A DNA stretch of 64,000 bases from Actibacterium mucosum KCTC 23349 (GTDB lineage: Bacteria; Pseudomonadota; Alphaproteobacteria; Rhodobacterales; Rhodobacteraceae): the NCBI RefSeq assembly GCF_000647975.1, contig NZ_JFKE01000002.1, positions 434,001 to 498,000 of the forward strand, given 5' to 3'. Below the pieces are notes generated by a model. The model did not search any database. It was not told the origin of the DNA and worked only from the letters and a program-made list of their open reading frames with translations. Below, in pieces: positions 17,709 through 26,851 of the stretch. The stretch's first letter is position 1; every line of letters starts with the position of its first letter. The position numbers were made by a program, and so were the translations under genes.

Positions 17709-19283
17709 TCACTCCCACTCGATGGTGCCGGGCGGTTTTGAGGTAATGTCATAGGTTACGCGGTTAATGCCCTGAACCTCGTTGATGATTCGGGTGGCGG
17801 TTTCGCCAAGAAACTCATGCGTGAAAGGGTAATAGTCTGCGGTCATGCCGTCGACCGATGTCACCGCACGCAGGGCGCAGGCATAGTCATAGGTGCGCCC
17901 ATCGCCCATCACGCCCACGGTACGCACGGGCAGGATGGCGACGTAGGCTTGCCAAATCTCGTCATAAAGGCCGTGTTTGCGGATCTGGTCGATATAAACG
18001 GCGTCAGCTTCGCGCAGGATGTCCAGCTTGGCCCGCGTGATCTCGCCGGGGCACCGGATGGCAAGGCCCGGCCCCGGGAAGGGGTGGCGGCCAATGAAAC
18101 TGGTCGGCAAGCCCAGTTCACGGCCCAACGCGCGCACCTCGTCCTTGAACAGCTCGCGCAGCGGTTCCACCAGTTTCAGTCCCATCTTCTCGGGCAAGCC
18201 ACCTACGTTGTGGTGCGACTTGATGGTGACCGACGGCCCGCCGCTGAACGACACGCTTTCGATTACATCCGGGTAAAGCGTGCCCTGGGCCAGGAATTCA
18301 GCGCCATCAATGGTGTCGGCATGTTTCTGGAACACGTCAATGAACAGCTTGCCGATGATCTTGCGCTTGGTTTCAGGGTCAGACTGGCCGTCCAACTCTC
18401 CCAGGAACAGCTCGGATTCATCCGCGTGGATCAGCTGAATATTGTAGTTGTCGCGGAACATACTGACGACCTCGGTCGCCTCGTCTTTGCGCAGCAGGCC
18501 GTGATCCACAAAAACGCATGTCAACTGATCGCCGATGGCTTCGTGGATCAGGATCGCCGCGACCGAGCTGTCGACGCCGCCCGACAGGCCACAGATCACC
18601 TTCTTGTCGCCCACTTGCGCGCGGATTTGTTCGATCATCTGTTCGCGGTACGCCCCCATGGTCCAGTCTCCGCTGAACCCGGCCAACCGAACGAAATTTT
18701 CGTACAGCTTTGCGCCGTTGGGGGTATGGTGCACTTCGGGGTGAAACTGCACCGCATAGAAATTGCGGGCGCGATCGGCGGTGATGGCGTAGGGCGCGTT
18801 GGGCGAGGTTCCAAAAACCTCGAACCCAGGTGCAATCTGGCTGACATGGTCGCCATGGCTCATCCAGACCTGCTCGTCACCTTCGGTAAACCAACCGTTC
18901 AGCAGGGGCAGGGTGCCTTCGGGCGTAACAAAGGCGCGGCCAAATTCGGCGGTACCGCCACCGCCCGAAATCTTGCCGCCTTCAACCTTGCCGCCCAGTT
19001 GCTGCATCATCACCTGCTGGCCATAGCAAATGCCCAGGATCGGCACGCCGTAGTCAAAGATGTCCTGCGGGGCACGCGGGCTGCCGTCGCGGGTCACACT
19101 GTCGGGGCCACCTGAAAAGATCACTGCCTTGGGCGCAAAATCGCGCACAAAGTCCATGGTGACATTCTGATAGGGGTGGATTTCGCAATAGACGCTCAGC
19201 TCGCGCAGGCGGCGCGCAATCAGCTGCGTGACCTGGCTGCCGAAATCGATGATCAAAAGGCGGTCATGAGAGGTGCTGTTCAT
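17709..19283 (-). CDS. guaA: GMP synthase (glutamine-hydrolysing)
   Basis: A 524-residue GuaA that converts XMP to GMP. The class I glutamine amidotransferase domain (residues 1-200) has the catalytic Cys in GICYGQQVM and FHPEVHHT. The ATP-pyrophosphatase domain has the PP-loop [12 protein letters not shown], and the dimerisation domain ends in the canonical KPPGTIEWE. Length and motifs are complete. It follows the DUF6477 gene on the same strand, with a CCGGGCC/GGCCCGG hairpin in the 65-nt spacer. Confidence 0.98.
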   Translation of the reverse strand: MNSTSHDRLLIIDFGSQVTQLIARRLRELSVYCEIHPYQNVTMDFVRDFAPKAVIFSGGPDSVTRDGSPRAPQDIFDYGVPILGICYGQQVMMQQLGGKVEGGKISGGGGTAEFGRAFVTPEGTLPLLNGWFTEGDEQVWMSHGDHVSQIAPGFEVFGTSPNAPYAITADRARNFYAVQFHPEVHHTPNGAKLYENFVRLAGFSGDWTMGAYREQMIEQIRAQVGDKKVICGLSGGVDSSVAAILIHEAIGDQLTCVFVDHGLLRKDEATEVVSMFRDNYNIQLIHADESELFLGELDGQSDPETKRKIIGKLFIDVFQKHADTIDGAEFLAQGTLYPDVIESVSFSGGPSVTIKSHHNVGGLPEKMGLKLVEPLRELFKDEVRALGRELGLPTSFIGRHPFPGPGLAIRCPGEITRAKLDILREADAVYIDQIRKHGLYDEIWQAYVAILPVRTVGVMGDGRTYDYACALRAVTSVDGMTADYYPFTHEFLGETATRIINEVQGINRVTYDITSKPPGTIEWE

Positions 19284-19300
19284 GCCCCGCTGATAGGCCG

Positions 19301-19325
19301 CCGGGCCGTGCGTTGCAAGGCCCGG
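19301..19325. promoter_or_regulatory. Hairpin in the DUF6477-guaA spacer
   Basis: Perfect 7-bp inverted repeat CCGGGCC/GGCCCGG with an 11-base loop, 18 nt upstream of the guaA start. It could end the DUF6477 transcript or act as a leader structure for guaA. No U-tract follows. Confidence 0.45.
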
Positions 19326-19348
19326 TGACGTGTTTGGGTGTTGTCGGG

Positions 19349-19648
19349 TTAACCCATTGCGCCGTCGGGGCCACGGGGGATCAGGCGCGATTCCGCGATC
19401 AGGGCGATCAGCACCTCGACATGACGTGCAATCGAATACCCAGCGTCACCTGATCTGCGGGTTTGTTCCAATGCCTCTTCCTGTTCCAACAGAACGTCCA
19501 GAGATTGCGCGGGTGCAGGCACTGCCCCTTGTCCGAGCAACCGGGTCAGGTCTCGGTCACGGCGATAGTCTGCCAACCCAAATCGTGCGGCGCGGATCAA
19601 AAGACGTGGGCGGCGCAGGGCATTCAGCAGCTGGATCGGGTCGGTCAT
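19349..19648 (-). CDS. DUF6477 family protein
   Basis: A 99-residue protein, [38 protein letters not shown]..., matching the DUF6477 family that is confined largely to Rhodobacterales. It is Arg/Leu-rich, predicted helical and soluble. Its function is unknown. It is divergent from the DUF6456 gene across a 225-nt spacer and lies upstream of guaA on the same strand. Confidence 0.8.
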   Translation of the reverse strand: MTDPIQLLNALRRPRLLIRAARFGLADYRRDRDLTRLLGQGAVPAPAQSLDVLLEQEEALEQTRRSGDAGYSIARHVEVLIALIAESRLIPRGPDGAMG

Positions 19649-19873
19649 GGTGGGTCTCCTGATGTGTGTCCGAAAGAGACAAGCACAACTTAAGCGGGTG
19701 TTGCGTTTTGCACAGTTCCACCGAGCGATGGTTTCAAGAGTGTTTATATCTTTGGAACAATTATCGAAATCGGCCTGTTTGTTAACCTTGTGGTAAGAAA
19801 AACAACCTTAGCGTGTATTTCGAACTCGTCAGAATGACAGACAGATGCCGCTCGTCACGACCAGGGGGCAAGT

Positions 19874-20992
19874 GTGAATAGCGACACGCAGCAGCATCCA
19901 GCGCAAATTCCGGTTTTCCCGGTTTGGGTCCCGGATGCCGTGGTCTGTTACCTCACCCACACGGTGGGTGGGCAGTCCATTCGCGAGATCGCGCGGCGCT
20001 CGGCCCGTCACCCATCCACAGTCATGCGCAGCATTCGAAAGCTGGAGCAACGGCGCGACGACCCGCTGGTCGATGCGGCGTTGTTGGGACTTGGTCAGAG
20101 CTTTCTGTGCACCCCAGAACGTAAGGAAACCAACAACATGACCGCCCCAATTCGCGAATTCACCGCTCCGGATGACGCCCAAATCGATAAGGAGGCCCGC
20201 CGCATTCTTCGGCGCCTTTGCGAAGCGGGGGCATTTTTGGCCATCGCCGCCGATCTCGAGAAAGCGGTTGTACTGAAAGAGAACGCCGACGGCGACGCCA
20301 CACGAATTGCCGTTGTCTCGCGCGGTGTGGCCGAGGCCTTTGCGTTGAAAGACTGGATCGAACGCAAAAGCGCGGGGCGAATTGCAACATATCAAATTAC
20401 TTCGGCCGGTCGGGCAGCGCTCAAGCGCTTGTTGGCCGACGATCCAAAGGCACAGGCAGGGTTTGCCGAGGCGCAGGCCCCCTTTGCCGCGCAGAACCGC
20501 GATTGGGGGGAGCGTGTGGTGCCTCAGGCCGACGGACCGGGTGAAAAGGTACGCGTGAATTTGGCGGAATCGCCGCTTGCCGTGCTTGCGCGACGCAAGG
20601 ACAAAAGCGGGCAACCGTTCCTGTCGCCCGATCTTGTGCGGGCCGGCGAGCGGCTGCGCGAGGATTTTGAGCTGGCGCAGATGGGCGCACGTGTAACCCA
20701 AAACTGGGACGGTTTCCTGACCGGGGGTAACATGGGTGGTTTTGGTTCCGGCGGGGGGGCAGACGGCCCGCGCGCCGCGCGCGACAGGGTTGCCGCAGCA
20801 TTGCGTGATCTGGGCCCGGGTCTGGGTGATGTCGTCCTGCGCTGCTGCTGCTATCTTGAAGGCATGGAAACCGCGGAGAAGCGTATGGGGTGGTCGGCGC
20901 GGTCTGGAAAGATTGTCCTGCGTATCGCGCTGCAACGCCTGAACCGGCATTATCAGGAAACCTATGGCCCGGGTGGCGGGTTGATAGGTTAG
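19874..20992 (+). CDS. DUF6456 helix-turn-helix protein
   Basis: A 372-residue protein with a predicted DNA-binding helix-turn-helix near the N-terminus (GGQSIREIARRSARHPSTVMRSIRKLEQ, residues ~33-60), a middle region with winged-helix-like VVSRGVAEAFALKDWIERK, a Gly-rich linker (GGNMGGFGSGGGADG), and a C-terminal domain with GLGDVVLRCCCYLEGMETAEKRMGWSARSGK that marks the DUF6456 family. Probably a transcriptional regulator with a conserved but unassigned role in alphaproteobacteria. A CtrA-like element (TTAA-N7-GTAA) lies about 80 nt upstream. Confidence 0.75.
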   Translation: MNSDTQQHPAQIPVFPVWVPDAVVCYLTHTVGGQSIREIARRSARHPSTVMRSIRKLEQRRDDPLVDAALLGLGQSFLCTPERKETNNMTAPIREFTAPDDAQIDKEARRILRRLCEAGAFLAIAADLEKAVVLKENADGDATRIAVVSRGVAEAFALKDWIERKSAGRIATYQITSAGRAALKRLLADDPKAQAGFAEAQAPFAAQNRDWGERVVPQADGPGEKVRVNLAESPLAVLARRKDKSGQPFLSPDLVRAGERLREDFELAQMGARVTQNWDGFLTGGNMGGFGSGGGADGPRAARDRVAAALRDLGPGLGDVVLRCCCYLEGMETAEKRMGWSARSGKIVLRIALQRLNRHYQETYGPGGGLIG

Positions 20993-21028
20993 GTTTTCCG
21001 TAATCGGGTAGTGTGATAACCAAGGGTT

Positions 21029-21949
21029 ATGAACATCACCCTGCGCCAATTGACGTATTTCACCGCTCTTGCCCGGACAGGACATTTTGGCCGGGCGGCG
21101 GCGGAATGCCACGTGTCTCAACCCGCGTTATCTACGCAGATCAAAGAGTTAGAGGTTGAACTTGGCACCCGGCTTGTGGAGCGTCAGCCGCGCCGGGCTG
21201 TGCTGACGCCTGCAGGGCATGACCTGCTGCGTCACGCCGAAACGGTGCTGGCTGACATGCGCGCGTTGGAAACCCAGGCGCGGCGGGCGCAGGGATTGTC
21301 CGGCCGGTTAACGCTGGGGGTGATCCCCACAATTGCGCCCTACCTGTTGCCCGTTGCGTTGCCATTGCTGCGCGCTCGCAATGTCACACTGGATTTACGA
21401 GTGCACGAGGCCACAACGGAACGCCTGGTCCGCGCGTTGGAGGAAGGGCATCTTGATACTGCGATCCTTGCCACGCCCGTGCCGGGGGATGCGATGACCT
21501 CGTTGCCCATTGCCGATGATCGGTTCCTGCTTGCCGGAACCGCCGACGCCGTCGCGCGTGTGGGCGAGGCGGTAAAACCCCGCGATCTGGATCCGAACCG
21601 CTTGCTTTTGCTGGATGACGGACATTGCCTTGCGGATCAGGCACTGGATGTCTGTGCCATGCGCCGACCACAAACACGTGTAGACATGGCGGCCTCGTCA
21701 CTGGGCACGTTGTGCGGTTTGGTGGCCGAGGGGTTTGGGGTCACACTGTTACCGGAACTCGCCATCCCGCGCGAGGTAGCCGGCAACCCGAAACTCGCGC
21801 TGCGACGCTTTTCGGGAGAGGAACCGGGGCGCGGAATCGCCCTGGTCTGTCGTCATCGTACGGCAGATGATCCTTGGGTTGGGGACCTCGCCGCGCTTTT
21901 GCAAACCGCCACGGATCAGCTCTTGCAGCAGACCCGTGACAGGTTTTAA
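21029..21949 (+). CDS. oxyR: Hydrogen peroxide-sensing LysR regulator OxyR
   Basis: A 306-residue LysR-type regulator. The N-terminal helix-turn-helix reads TGHFGRAAAECHVSQPALSTQIKELE. The effector domain carries LLLDDGHCLADQALDVC, which aligns with the redox pair Cys199/Cys208 of E. coli OxyR (GHCLRDQ motif) with the same 9-residue spacing, so it is called OxyR rather than a generic LysR. It faces a peroxiredoxin gene tail to tail, 6 nt apart, a common partner of OxyR in alphaproteobacteria. Confidence 0.92.
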   Translation: MNITLRQLTYFTALARTGHFGRAAAECHVSQPALSTQIKELEVELGTRLVERQPRRAVLTPAGHDLLRHAETVLADMRALETQARRAQGLSGRLTLGVIPTIAPYLLPVALPLLRARNVTLDLRVHEATTERLVRALEEGHLDTAILATPVPGDAMTSLPIADDRFLLAGTADAVARVGEAVKPRDLDPNRLLLLDDGHCLADQALDVCAMRRPQTRVDMAASSLGTLCGLVAEGFGVTLLPELAIPREVAGNPKLALRRFSGEEPGRGIALVCRHRTADDPWVGDLAALLQTATDQLLQQTRDRF

Positions 21950-21955
21950 AGGCGC

Positions 21956-22501
21956 TTAGGCCGCTGCGGTTTTGGCCTCTTTCAGCCATGCAAGCACGGT
22001 TTCGGGCGAGCTTTCACCGTAGGGATCATCACCGTGGTTGTCCGACAGGCCCGGCTCTTCGAACCAAGCTTCGATCACGCCGTCATTGACGATGGCCGCA
22101 TAGCGCCACGACCGCAGGCCAAAGCCCAGGTTGTCCTTGCGCACCAGCATGCCAACGCGGCGGGTGAACTCGCCCGAGCCATCGGGGATCACGGCAACGT
22201 TTTCCAGCGCCTGCGCCTCGGCCCATTTGTTCATGACAAAGCTGTCATTCACCGACATGCAGTAAATCGCATCGATGCCTTCGGCGGCGAAATCGGCAAA
22301 ACCTTTTTCGAAACCGGGCAGCTGATAGGTTGAACAGGTGGGGGTGAACGCACCGGGCAACGAGAACAGCACAACACGCTTGCCGGCGAAGTAGTCGGCG
22401 GTGGTCTTGTCTTCCCATTTGAACGGGTTCGGACCCTCGATCGCGTCGTCGCGCACGCGGGTGTGGAATGTCACTTCGGGAAGACGATAGCCGGGTTGCA
22501 T
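21956..22501 (-). CDS. Peroxiredoxin (Prx5-like, AhpC/TSA family)
   Basis: A 181-residue thiol peroxidase. The peroxidatic Cys sits in LPGAFTPTCSTYQLPGFE, the Prx5/type II signature, and the C-terminal half holds GFGLRSWRYAAIVNDGVIEAWFEEPG. It reduces H2O2 and organic peroxides, probably with glutathione/glutaredoxin or thioredoxin. The ATG at 22499-22501 has AGGAG at 6 nt; the open frame upstream is not used. It is convergent with oxyR and likely its target, although I found no clear OxyR site in the 146-nt upstream gap. Confidence 0.92.
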   Translation of the reverse strand: MQPGYRLPEVTFHTRVRDDAIEGPNPFKWEDKTTADYFAGKRVVLFSLPGAFTPTCSTYQLPGFEKGFADFAAEGIDAIYCMSVNDSFVMNKWAEAQALENVAVIPDGSGEFTRRVGMLVRKDNLGFGLRSWRYAAIVNDGVIEAWFEEPGLSDNHGDDPYGESSPETVLAWLKEAKTAAA

Positions 22502-22647
22502 ATGGGTACTCCTGTTGCGCGAAATCACGCTTTCTGCATCGCAGAACCACTTAGGTGATTCCGAGCTGCCCTTCAATGGTCCGCGGTCGATGATGTGATC
22601 GTTGCCTCGCGAATTGTCCGGGCGTGCCTTGCCGTTGGGCATCTTGG

Positions 22648-23505
22648 TTAGAATGCGGCCTTTTGTTGCTGTTTGGGGTCCAGTTTTTCCGGGTTGGACA
22701 GCGCGAAATTACGGGTCAGACGTCCGTTTGACACTTGCGCGGAAACGATCAGCTTTGACAGGTTATCTTTTCCTCGCAGATGCAGCAAAGGCCCCGACAG
22801 ACCCGTGGTAAATCCGACCTGCAAACCGGAGCCCAACAAAGGGGGCGAGACCACAAGAAACCCGGCGATCCGGCTGCGTCCGGTGATGGTTTTCCCAAAG
22901 GCCGGGGCTTGCGCGCCGCCGTCGCTGTGCAGGGCTATTTCCTCGGCCAGACTTTGTGCCAATGCGTCGGCGTCGCCAGCCGTGACCAACGCAACGAAAC
23001 GGGCCAGTTCCTCGGTGCTGGCGGCTGGCTGTGTTGGTGGCAATGGGGTCTCGACCATTTTCCGGCATGCCCGGGAAAAGGCCTGTCTTGCCGCGGCTTC
23101 GGTGCAGTTGAGACTATTGGAGATTTGACTATAGGGCATGTCAAACCCGCTGCGCAGAACAAAAACGGCGCGCATAAGCGGGCTCAGCCGCAATCCCATT
23201 GCCGTCACCGCATAGCCCAGATCAATCCGTGCGTCGGTTGTTGTAACATGGTTTTCGTCAAGAGCGGCGGGCAAACCAAATCTCGCGTGACGCTTTGCCA
23301 GGCGTGTGTCCGACCGCAGCCGATTAAGCGCCAGTTTCGCCGCAGTGCCCCCAACATACGCACCCAGATTGCGAATATCGGGATGGGGCCGGGAAAGCAT
23401 GGCTTCCATCGTGTCCTGCGCCACATCCTCGGCCTGCCACGGCAACCCGAGAATCCGGTAGGCGACGGCGAAGGCTGTATGCCAGTGCTCTTCAATCCGC
23501 GCCAA
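22648..23505 (-). CDS. ECF sigma factor, ECF41-like, with SnoaL-type C-terminal extension
   Basis: A 285-residue sigma-70 family protein. Sigma region 2 contains ILGLPWQAEDVAQDTMEAML, and region 4 contains LSPLMRAVFVLRSGFDMPYSQISNSLNCTEAAARQAFSRAC. A ~115-residue extension follows that has DGGAQAPAFGK and the terminal NPEKL, which resemble the DGGGKV and NPDKL motifs of ECF41 factors. In that group the extension replaces an anti-sigma factor. The start is a TTG (23503-23505) with GGAGG 6 nt upstream. It overlaps the end of the flavoprotein gene by 14 nt, so the two are coupled. Confidence 0.85.
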   Translation of the reverse strand: MARIEEHWHTAFAVAYRILGLPWQAEDVAQDTMEAMLSRPHPDIRNLGAYVGGTAAKLALNRLRSDTRLAKRHARFGLPAALDENHVTTTDARIDLGYAVTAMGLRLSPLMRAVFVLRSGFDMPYSQISNSLNCTEAAARQAFSRACRKMVETPLPPTQPAASTEELARFVALVTAGDADALAQSLAEEIALHSDGGAQAPAFGKTITGRSRIAGFLVVSPPLLGSGLQVGFTTGLSGPLLHLRGKDNLSKLIVSAQVSNGRLTRNFALSNPEKLDPKQQQKAAF

Positions 23506-24751
23506 GTTTCGCCTCCGTCTTTTCCTTTCCCAAGGTTTGCGCCGCAGGCTGCCAGAGACGCCCGGCCCCCCGCAAAGGCCGCCCAAGGAAAAACGGAAGG
23601 CTGGGCCAACGCGCCTGCAGCATGATCAGTTGATACAGCACCGAGATAAAGAACCTCCGCATTGCGGCGCCTGTCTTGCCCACAAAGAATGGCCGGTAAG
23701 CCTGATCAAAGCGCATTGTGCCATATCCGATTGCTTCATCCCCCAAACCCACGGCCTGACCGTAGGTCCAATAGGCAAATCTACGTGGTACCCGGCCGGC
23801 CCTTTCGTCCAGAATAACATCGGCTGCATGGGCGCCGCTGGCCAGTGCAAAAAACACCGACATCCGTGCGGGCGCGCTGCCTTGCGTTTTTTGCAGATCG
23901 GGCAACGCGGCGTCGCCAACCACGAAAATTCGTTTGTCTTGCGGGGCACGCAGGAAAGGGTCCGTGCATATGCGCCCGTTGGACGCGCGGTTCAAGTCCA
24001 ACCCCGGCCATTGATTGAAAGTGCTAAAGCCGCTTGCGGCGATTACGATGTCATGGGGCAGGGTGCCGCGGTCGGTTTCGATCTGTTCACCAAATACCTC
24101 CTTTACCGGGGTGTGTTCGTGCAGGCGCACACCCTTGCGCAACAAAGTGCGGCGAACATGGTCGCCGACCCGTGGGTGCAGTGCCTTGCCAACCTTTTCG
24201 GTTGTTACCAGATGAACGTCAGCCCCGGGGTGCTGCGCCAACTCGGCGGCAAGTTCGATCCCGGTTGTACCGCCACCCACGATGTTGATGCGTGGCGCGG
24301 AAAGGTTACCTATGGCGCGCTGCAATGCTGCCGGTCCGCGCTCGGCGTTGCTGTCCATGACATAGCAGTGATGGTTTGCGCCACGCAGATCTGGCGCGGC
24401 GGCGCTGGAACCGGTGGCCAGCACCAACCGTTGATAGTTGAGGGTGCAGGACCCGATATCGCCTTGATCCACCGTGATCGCAAGGGCCTCACGGTCGATG
24501 CGCGTGACCTGCCCGGGATAAAAGGAAATGCCCTGCTTGCCGCACAATGTTTGCAGGCAAAAGCTGCGCAGTTGCGTGTCGGTATCGGGCCGAACTGTTT
24601 CGTGCAGACGCAACCGTTCCACAAAGTGTTTTCGTGGATTGATCAGCGCCACCCTGAACCTGTGCTTGCGCCCTTTGCCCGCCAATCGCAGCGCGGCCAT
24701 GACGCCGCCGTAACCTGCTCCTACCACCACTACGTCATAGTCATTTGTCAT
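23492..24751 (-). CDS. NDH-2-like FAD-dependent NAD(P)/quinone oxidoreductase
   Basis: A 419-residue pyridine nucleotide-disulphide oxidoreductase-type flavoprotein. The N-terminal FAD-binding motif is VVVVGAGYGGVMAALRLA, the NAD(P) motif is INIVGGGTTGIELAAELA, and FVVGDAAL is the second FAD contact. A C-terminal FFISVLYQLIMLQARW segment could anchor it to the membrane, as in type II NADH dehydrogenases. ECF41 operons typically encode oxidoreductases, epimerases or decarboxylases, so it is the likely regulon partner of the downstream sigma factor. GGAGG precedes the ATG. Confidence 0.85.
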   Translation of the reverse strand: MTNDYDVVVVGAGYGGVMAALRLAGKGRKHRFRVALINPRKHFVERLRLHETVRPDTDTQLRSFCLQTLCGKQGISFYPGQVTRIDREALAITVDQGDIGSCTLNYQRLVLATGSSAAAPDLRGANHHCYVMDSNAERGPAALQRAIGNLSAPRINIVGGGTTGIELAAELAQHPGADVHLVTTEKVGKALHPRVGDHVRRTLLRKGVRLHEHTPVKEVFGEQIETDRGTLPHDIVIAASGFSTFNQWPGLDLNRASNGRICTDPFLRAPQDKRIFVVGDAALPDLQKTQGSAPARMSVFFALASGAHAADVILDERAGRVPRRFAYWTYGQAVGLGDEAIGYGTMRFDQAYRPFFVGKTGAAMRRFFISVLYQLIMLQARWPSLPFFLGRPLRGAGRLWQPAAQTLGKEKTEAKLGAD

Positions 24752-24799
24752 GAGGACCTCCCGGATTGCTCATCTACAAGGAGTGGTCGCCGCCACCGG

Positions 24800-24825
24800 T
24801 TTTGTGACAGGGCCCGGTCACAAAA
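24800..24825. promoter_or_regulatory. TTTTGTGAC/GTCACAAAA inverted repeat with ECF41-like -35 motif
   Basis: Perfect 9-bp arms separated by 8 bp, 49 nt upstream of the flavoprotein start. On the minus strand the proximal arm reads TGTCACA (24809-24803), the -35 motif described for ECF41 promoters. A CGTC -10 is not evident; the nearest is CGAC at 24789-24786, with a short 13-nt spacer. Alternatives are a repressor operator or an upstream element of lipA. Confidence 0.5.
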
Positions 24826-24954
24826 GCGCAATTTCGCCGGACAAAGGCCAAACCGAAGGGGGCAGGGTTGCTCTGTTTGCATGGCAAACATGTGTGGCAA
24901 GCCCTTGGACAAGTTCCAAAAGAGGCGTAAATACTGTGCAATGAGGAGATAGAC

Positions 24955-25908
24955 ATGCGTGACCTGAAGATCCCCGAGCAGCGCCACCCCGAAAAGGCGC
25001 ACAAGCCAGACAATCCGCAGCCGCGCAAACCCAACTGGATCCGCGTCAAGGCGCCCACCGGCAAGGGTTACACAGACACTCGCAACATCATGCGCGAGCA
25101 CAAGCTGGTGACCGTCTGCGAAGAGGCCGGATGCCCCAATGTGGGCGAATGCTGGTCGCAGGGCCACGCCACGATGATGATCATGGGCGAGGTCTGCACC
25201 CGCGCCTGTACCTTCTGCAACATCGCCACCGGCAAACCGCCCGAGGATCTGGACGTGTTCGAGCCGGGCCGGGTGGCCGACGCGGTGGCCAAGCTGGGCC
25301 TGAACCACGTTGTTGTAACCTCGGTCGACCGCGACGATGTCGAAGATGGAGGCGCCGAGCATTTCGCCATGACGATCCGCGCAATCCGCAAACGCTCTCC
25401 CAAAACCACAATCGAGATCCTGACCCCCGATTTCATCCGCTGTGCGCCCGAAGCGCTGGAGGTTGTGGTGGCGGCCAAACCGGATGTGTTCAATCACAAC
25501 CTGGAAACCGTGCCGGGGCTGTACCCCGAGGTGCGGCCCGGCGCGCGATACTTCCACTCGCTGCGGCTGTTGCAACGTGTGAAAGAGATCGACCCGTCGA
25601 TCTTTACCAAGTCGGGCATCATGGTTGGCTTGGGCGAGGACAAGCAAGCCGTGGTGCAGGTGATGGAAGACATGCGCGCCGCCGATATCGATTTCCTGAC
25701 CATCGGTCAGTATCTGCAGCCCACGCCCAAGCACCACGCGGTGGACCGTTTCGTCACGCCCGAAGAATTCGCCGGTTACGAAAAAGCCGCGTATAACAAA
25801 GGCTTCCTGATGGTTTCGGCCACGCCGCTGACCCGGTCCAGCTATCACGCCGGCGACGATTTCGCCCGCCTTCGCGACGCGCGTGCACGCAAACTGGCTG
25901 GCAAATAG
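24955..25908 (+). CDS. lipA: Lipoyl synthase
   Basis: A 317-residue radical SAM enzyme that inserts two sulphurs into octanoyl-protein to form lipoyl groups on 2-oxoacid dehydrogenases and glycine cleavage H protein. The auxiliary cluster cysteines are in [12 protein letters not shown], the radical SAM cluster in CTRACTFC, and the terminal RSSYHA serine ligand is present. GAGG precedes the ATG. It lies divergent from the flavoprotein/ECF41 operon across a 203-nt region and ends 3 nt before the convergent porin-like gene. Confidence 0.97.
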   Translation: MRDLKIPEQRHPEKAHKPDNPQPRKPNWIRVKAPTGKGYTDTRNIMREHKLVTVCEEAGCPNVGECWSQGHATMMIMGEVCTRACTFCNIATGKPPEDLDVFEPGRVADAVAKLGLNHVVVTSVDRDDVEDGGAEHFAMTIRAIRKRSPKTTIEILTPDFIRCAPEALEVVVAAKPDVFNHNLETVPGLYPEVRPGARYFHSLRLLQRVKEIDPSIFTKSGIMVGLGEDKQAVVQVMEDMRAADIDFLTIGQYLQPTPKHHAVDRFVTPEEFAGYEKAAYNKGFLMVSATPLTRSSYHAGDDFARLRDARARKLAGK

Positions 25909-25911
25909 ACC

Positions 25912-26751
25912 TCAGAACCGCCACCCGATGGATGCCGCGTAAGCTCCTTCGCCGTTCGTGTCGCGCGCCACGGCTGTATTCAAGAAACTGTAGACGCCCA
26001 ACGGAAACTTTGCGGCGGCACCTACGGTGGCATTGTCAAAGCCTTCGTCCGGAACCTGTGCGAACAGGTCCAGTTGCACGTTATTGCCGACCGGAAAGCT
26101 GGTTCCGAGTTCAATCGCCTGACCGGCAACATCACTGTGAAACAGCGTTGCGTGCAATGTCATCGCGTCGATCCTGTGAACCACACCCAGTTTGGCGTTT
26201 GCATGGCTGTCGCCGGACTGTTCAACCAATTCCAATGCCCCCTCAAATAGTGGGACATTACCGAAACGTCCGCCGACGCTGACAACCGTCGCGTTTGTGG
26301 TGTCAATATGCACAACGGACGCGGCAAATTGGTCGCTGGCAAAGCTGGCGCCCAAGGGAACACCGCCGCCTGCAGTGGCCACCGCTGTTGCGTGGCTGCG
26401 GGTTTGCGCAACATTGGCCAGACCAAGCGCGGGTAAAACGTGATCAATGGCCGAAACCGCAAACAGGTCATATGCCGGGCGCGGCACGCCCAGGGCCAGT
26501 TTTCCGGGGCCCAGGTCATAGGTCAGAGCGGCATAGGTTTCATGTGGGTGATCCTTACCGGTCCACACACCGTAAGATCCCAACGACACGCCGAACGCCC
26601 CGAATTCGTAGGCCCAAGTGCCGTCGGCAAAGAAAGCCGCGCCGGAAATGTCGCCGGCTTGTGTCACGCCAAGTCGAACCTCGCCGGTAACCTCGGCTGA
26701 CACGGGCAAAGCCGCGGTGAAAAGAAAAATGCTGGTGGCTACGAAACGCAT
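25912..26751 (-). CDS. Porin-like outer membrane beta-barrel protein
   Basis: A 279-residue protein with a signal peptide (MRFVATSIFLFTAALPVSAE), alternating beta-strand pattern and a terminal phenylalanine (SIGWRF), as in small Gram-negative porins. VTGEVRLGVTQAGDISGAAFFADG resembles the first strands of rhodobacterial porins, but the protein is shorter than general porins (about 300-400). Pore specificity is unknown. It lies 100 nt after the solute-binding-like gene and may or may not share its transcript. Confidence 0.7.
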   Translation of the reverse strand: MRFVATSIFLFTAALPVSAEVTGEVRLGVTQAGDISGAAFFADGTWAYEFGAFGVSLGSYGVWTGKDHPHETYAALTYDLGPGKLALGVPRPAYDLFAVSAIDHVLPALGLANVAQTRSHATAVATAGGGVPLGASFASDQFAASVVHIDTTNATVVSVGGRFGNVPLFEGALELVEQSGDSHANAKLGVVHRIDAMTLHATLFHSDVAGQAIELGTSFPVGNNVQLDLFAQVPDEGFDNATVGAAAKFPLGVYSFLNTAVARDTNGEGAYAASIGWRF

Positions 26752-26851
26752 TGCGGACCCCGTCGCTCAGATTATTTGCTCGATGATTAGAGCTTTATCT
26801 AAGCACGGTTCGCCGGACAGGAAGAGTCACATTGCCGCATTGCAGCAAGTT

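Noticed and set aside
17817-19115. 432-codon open frame antisense to guaA
   Set aside because: It is a GC-rich shadow of guaA on the opposite strand; the translation matches no fold and guaA is complete.
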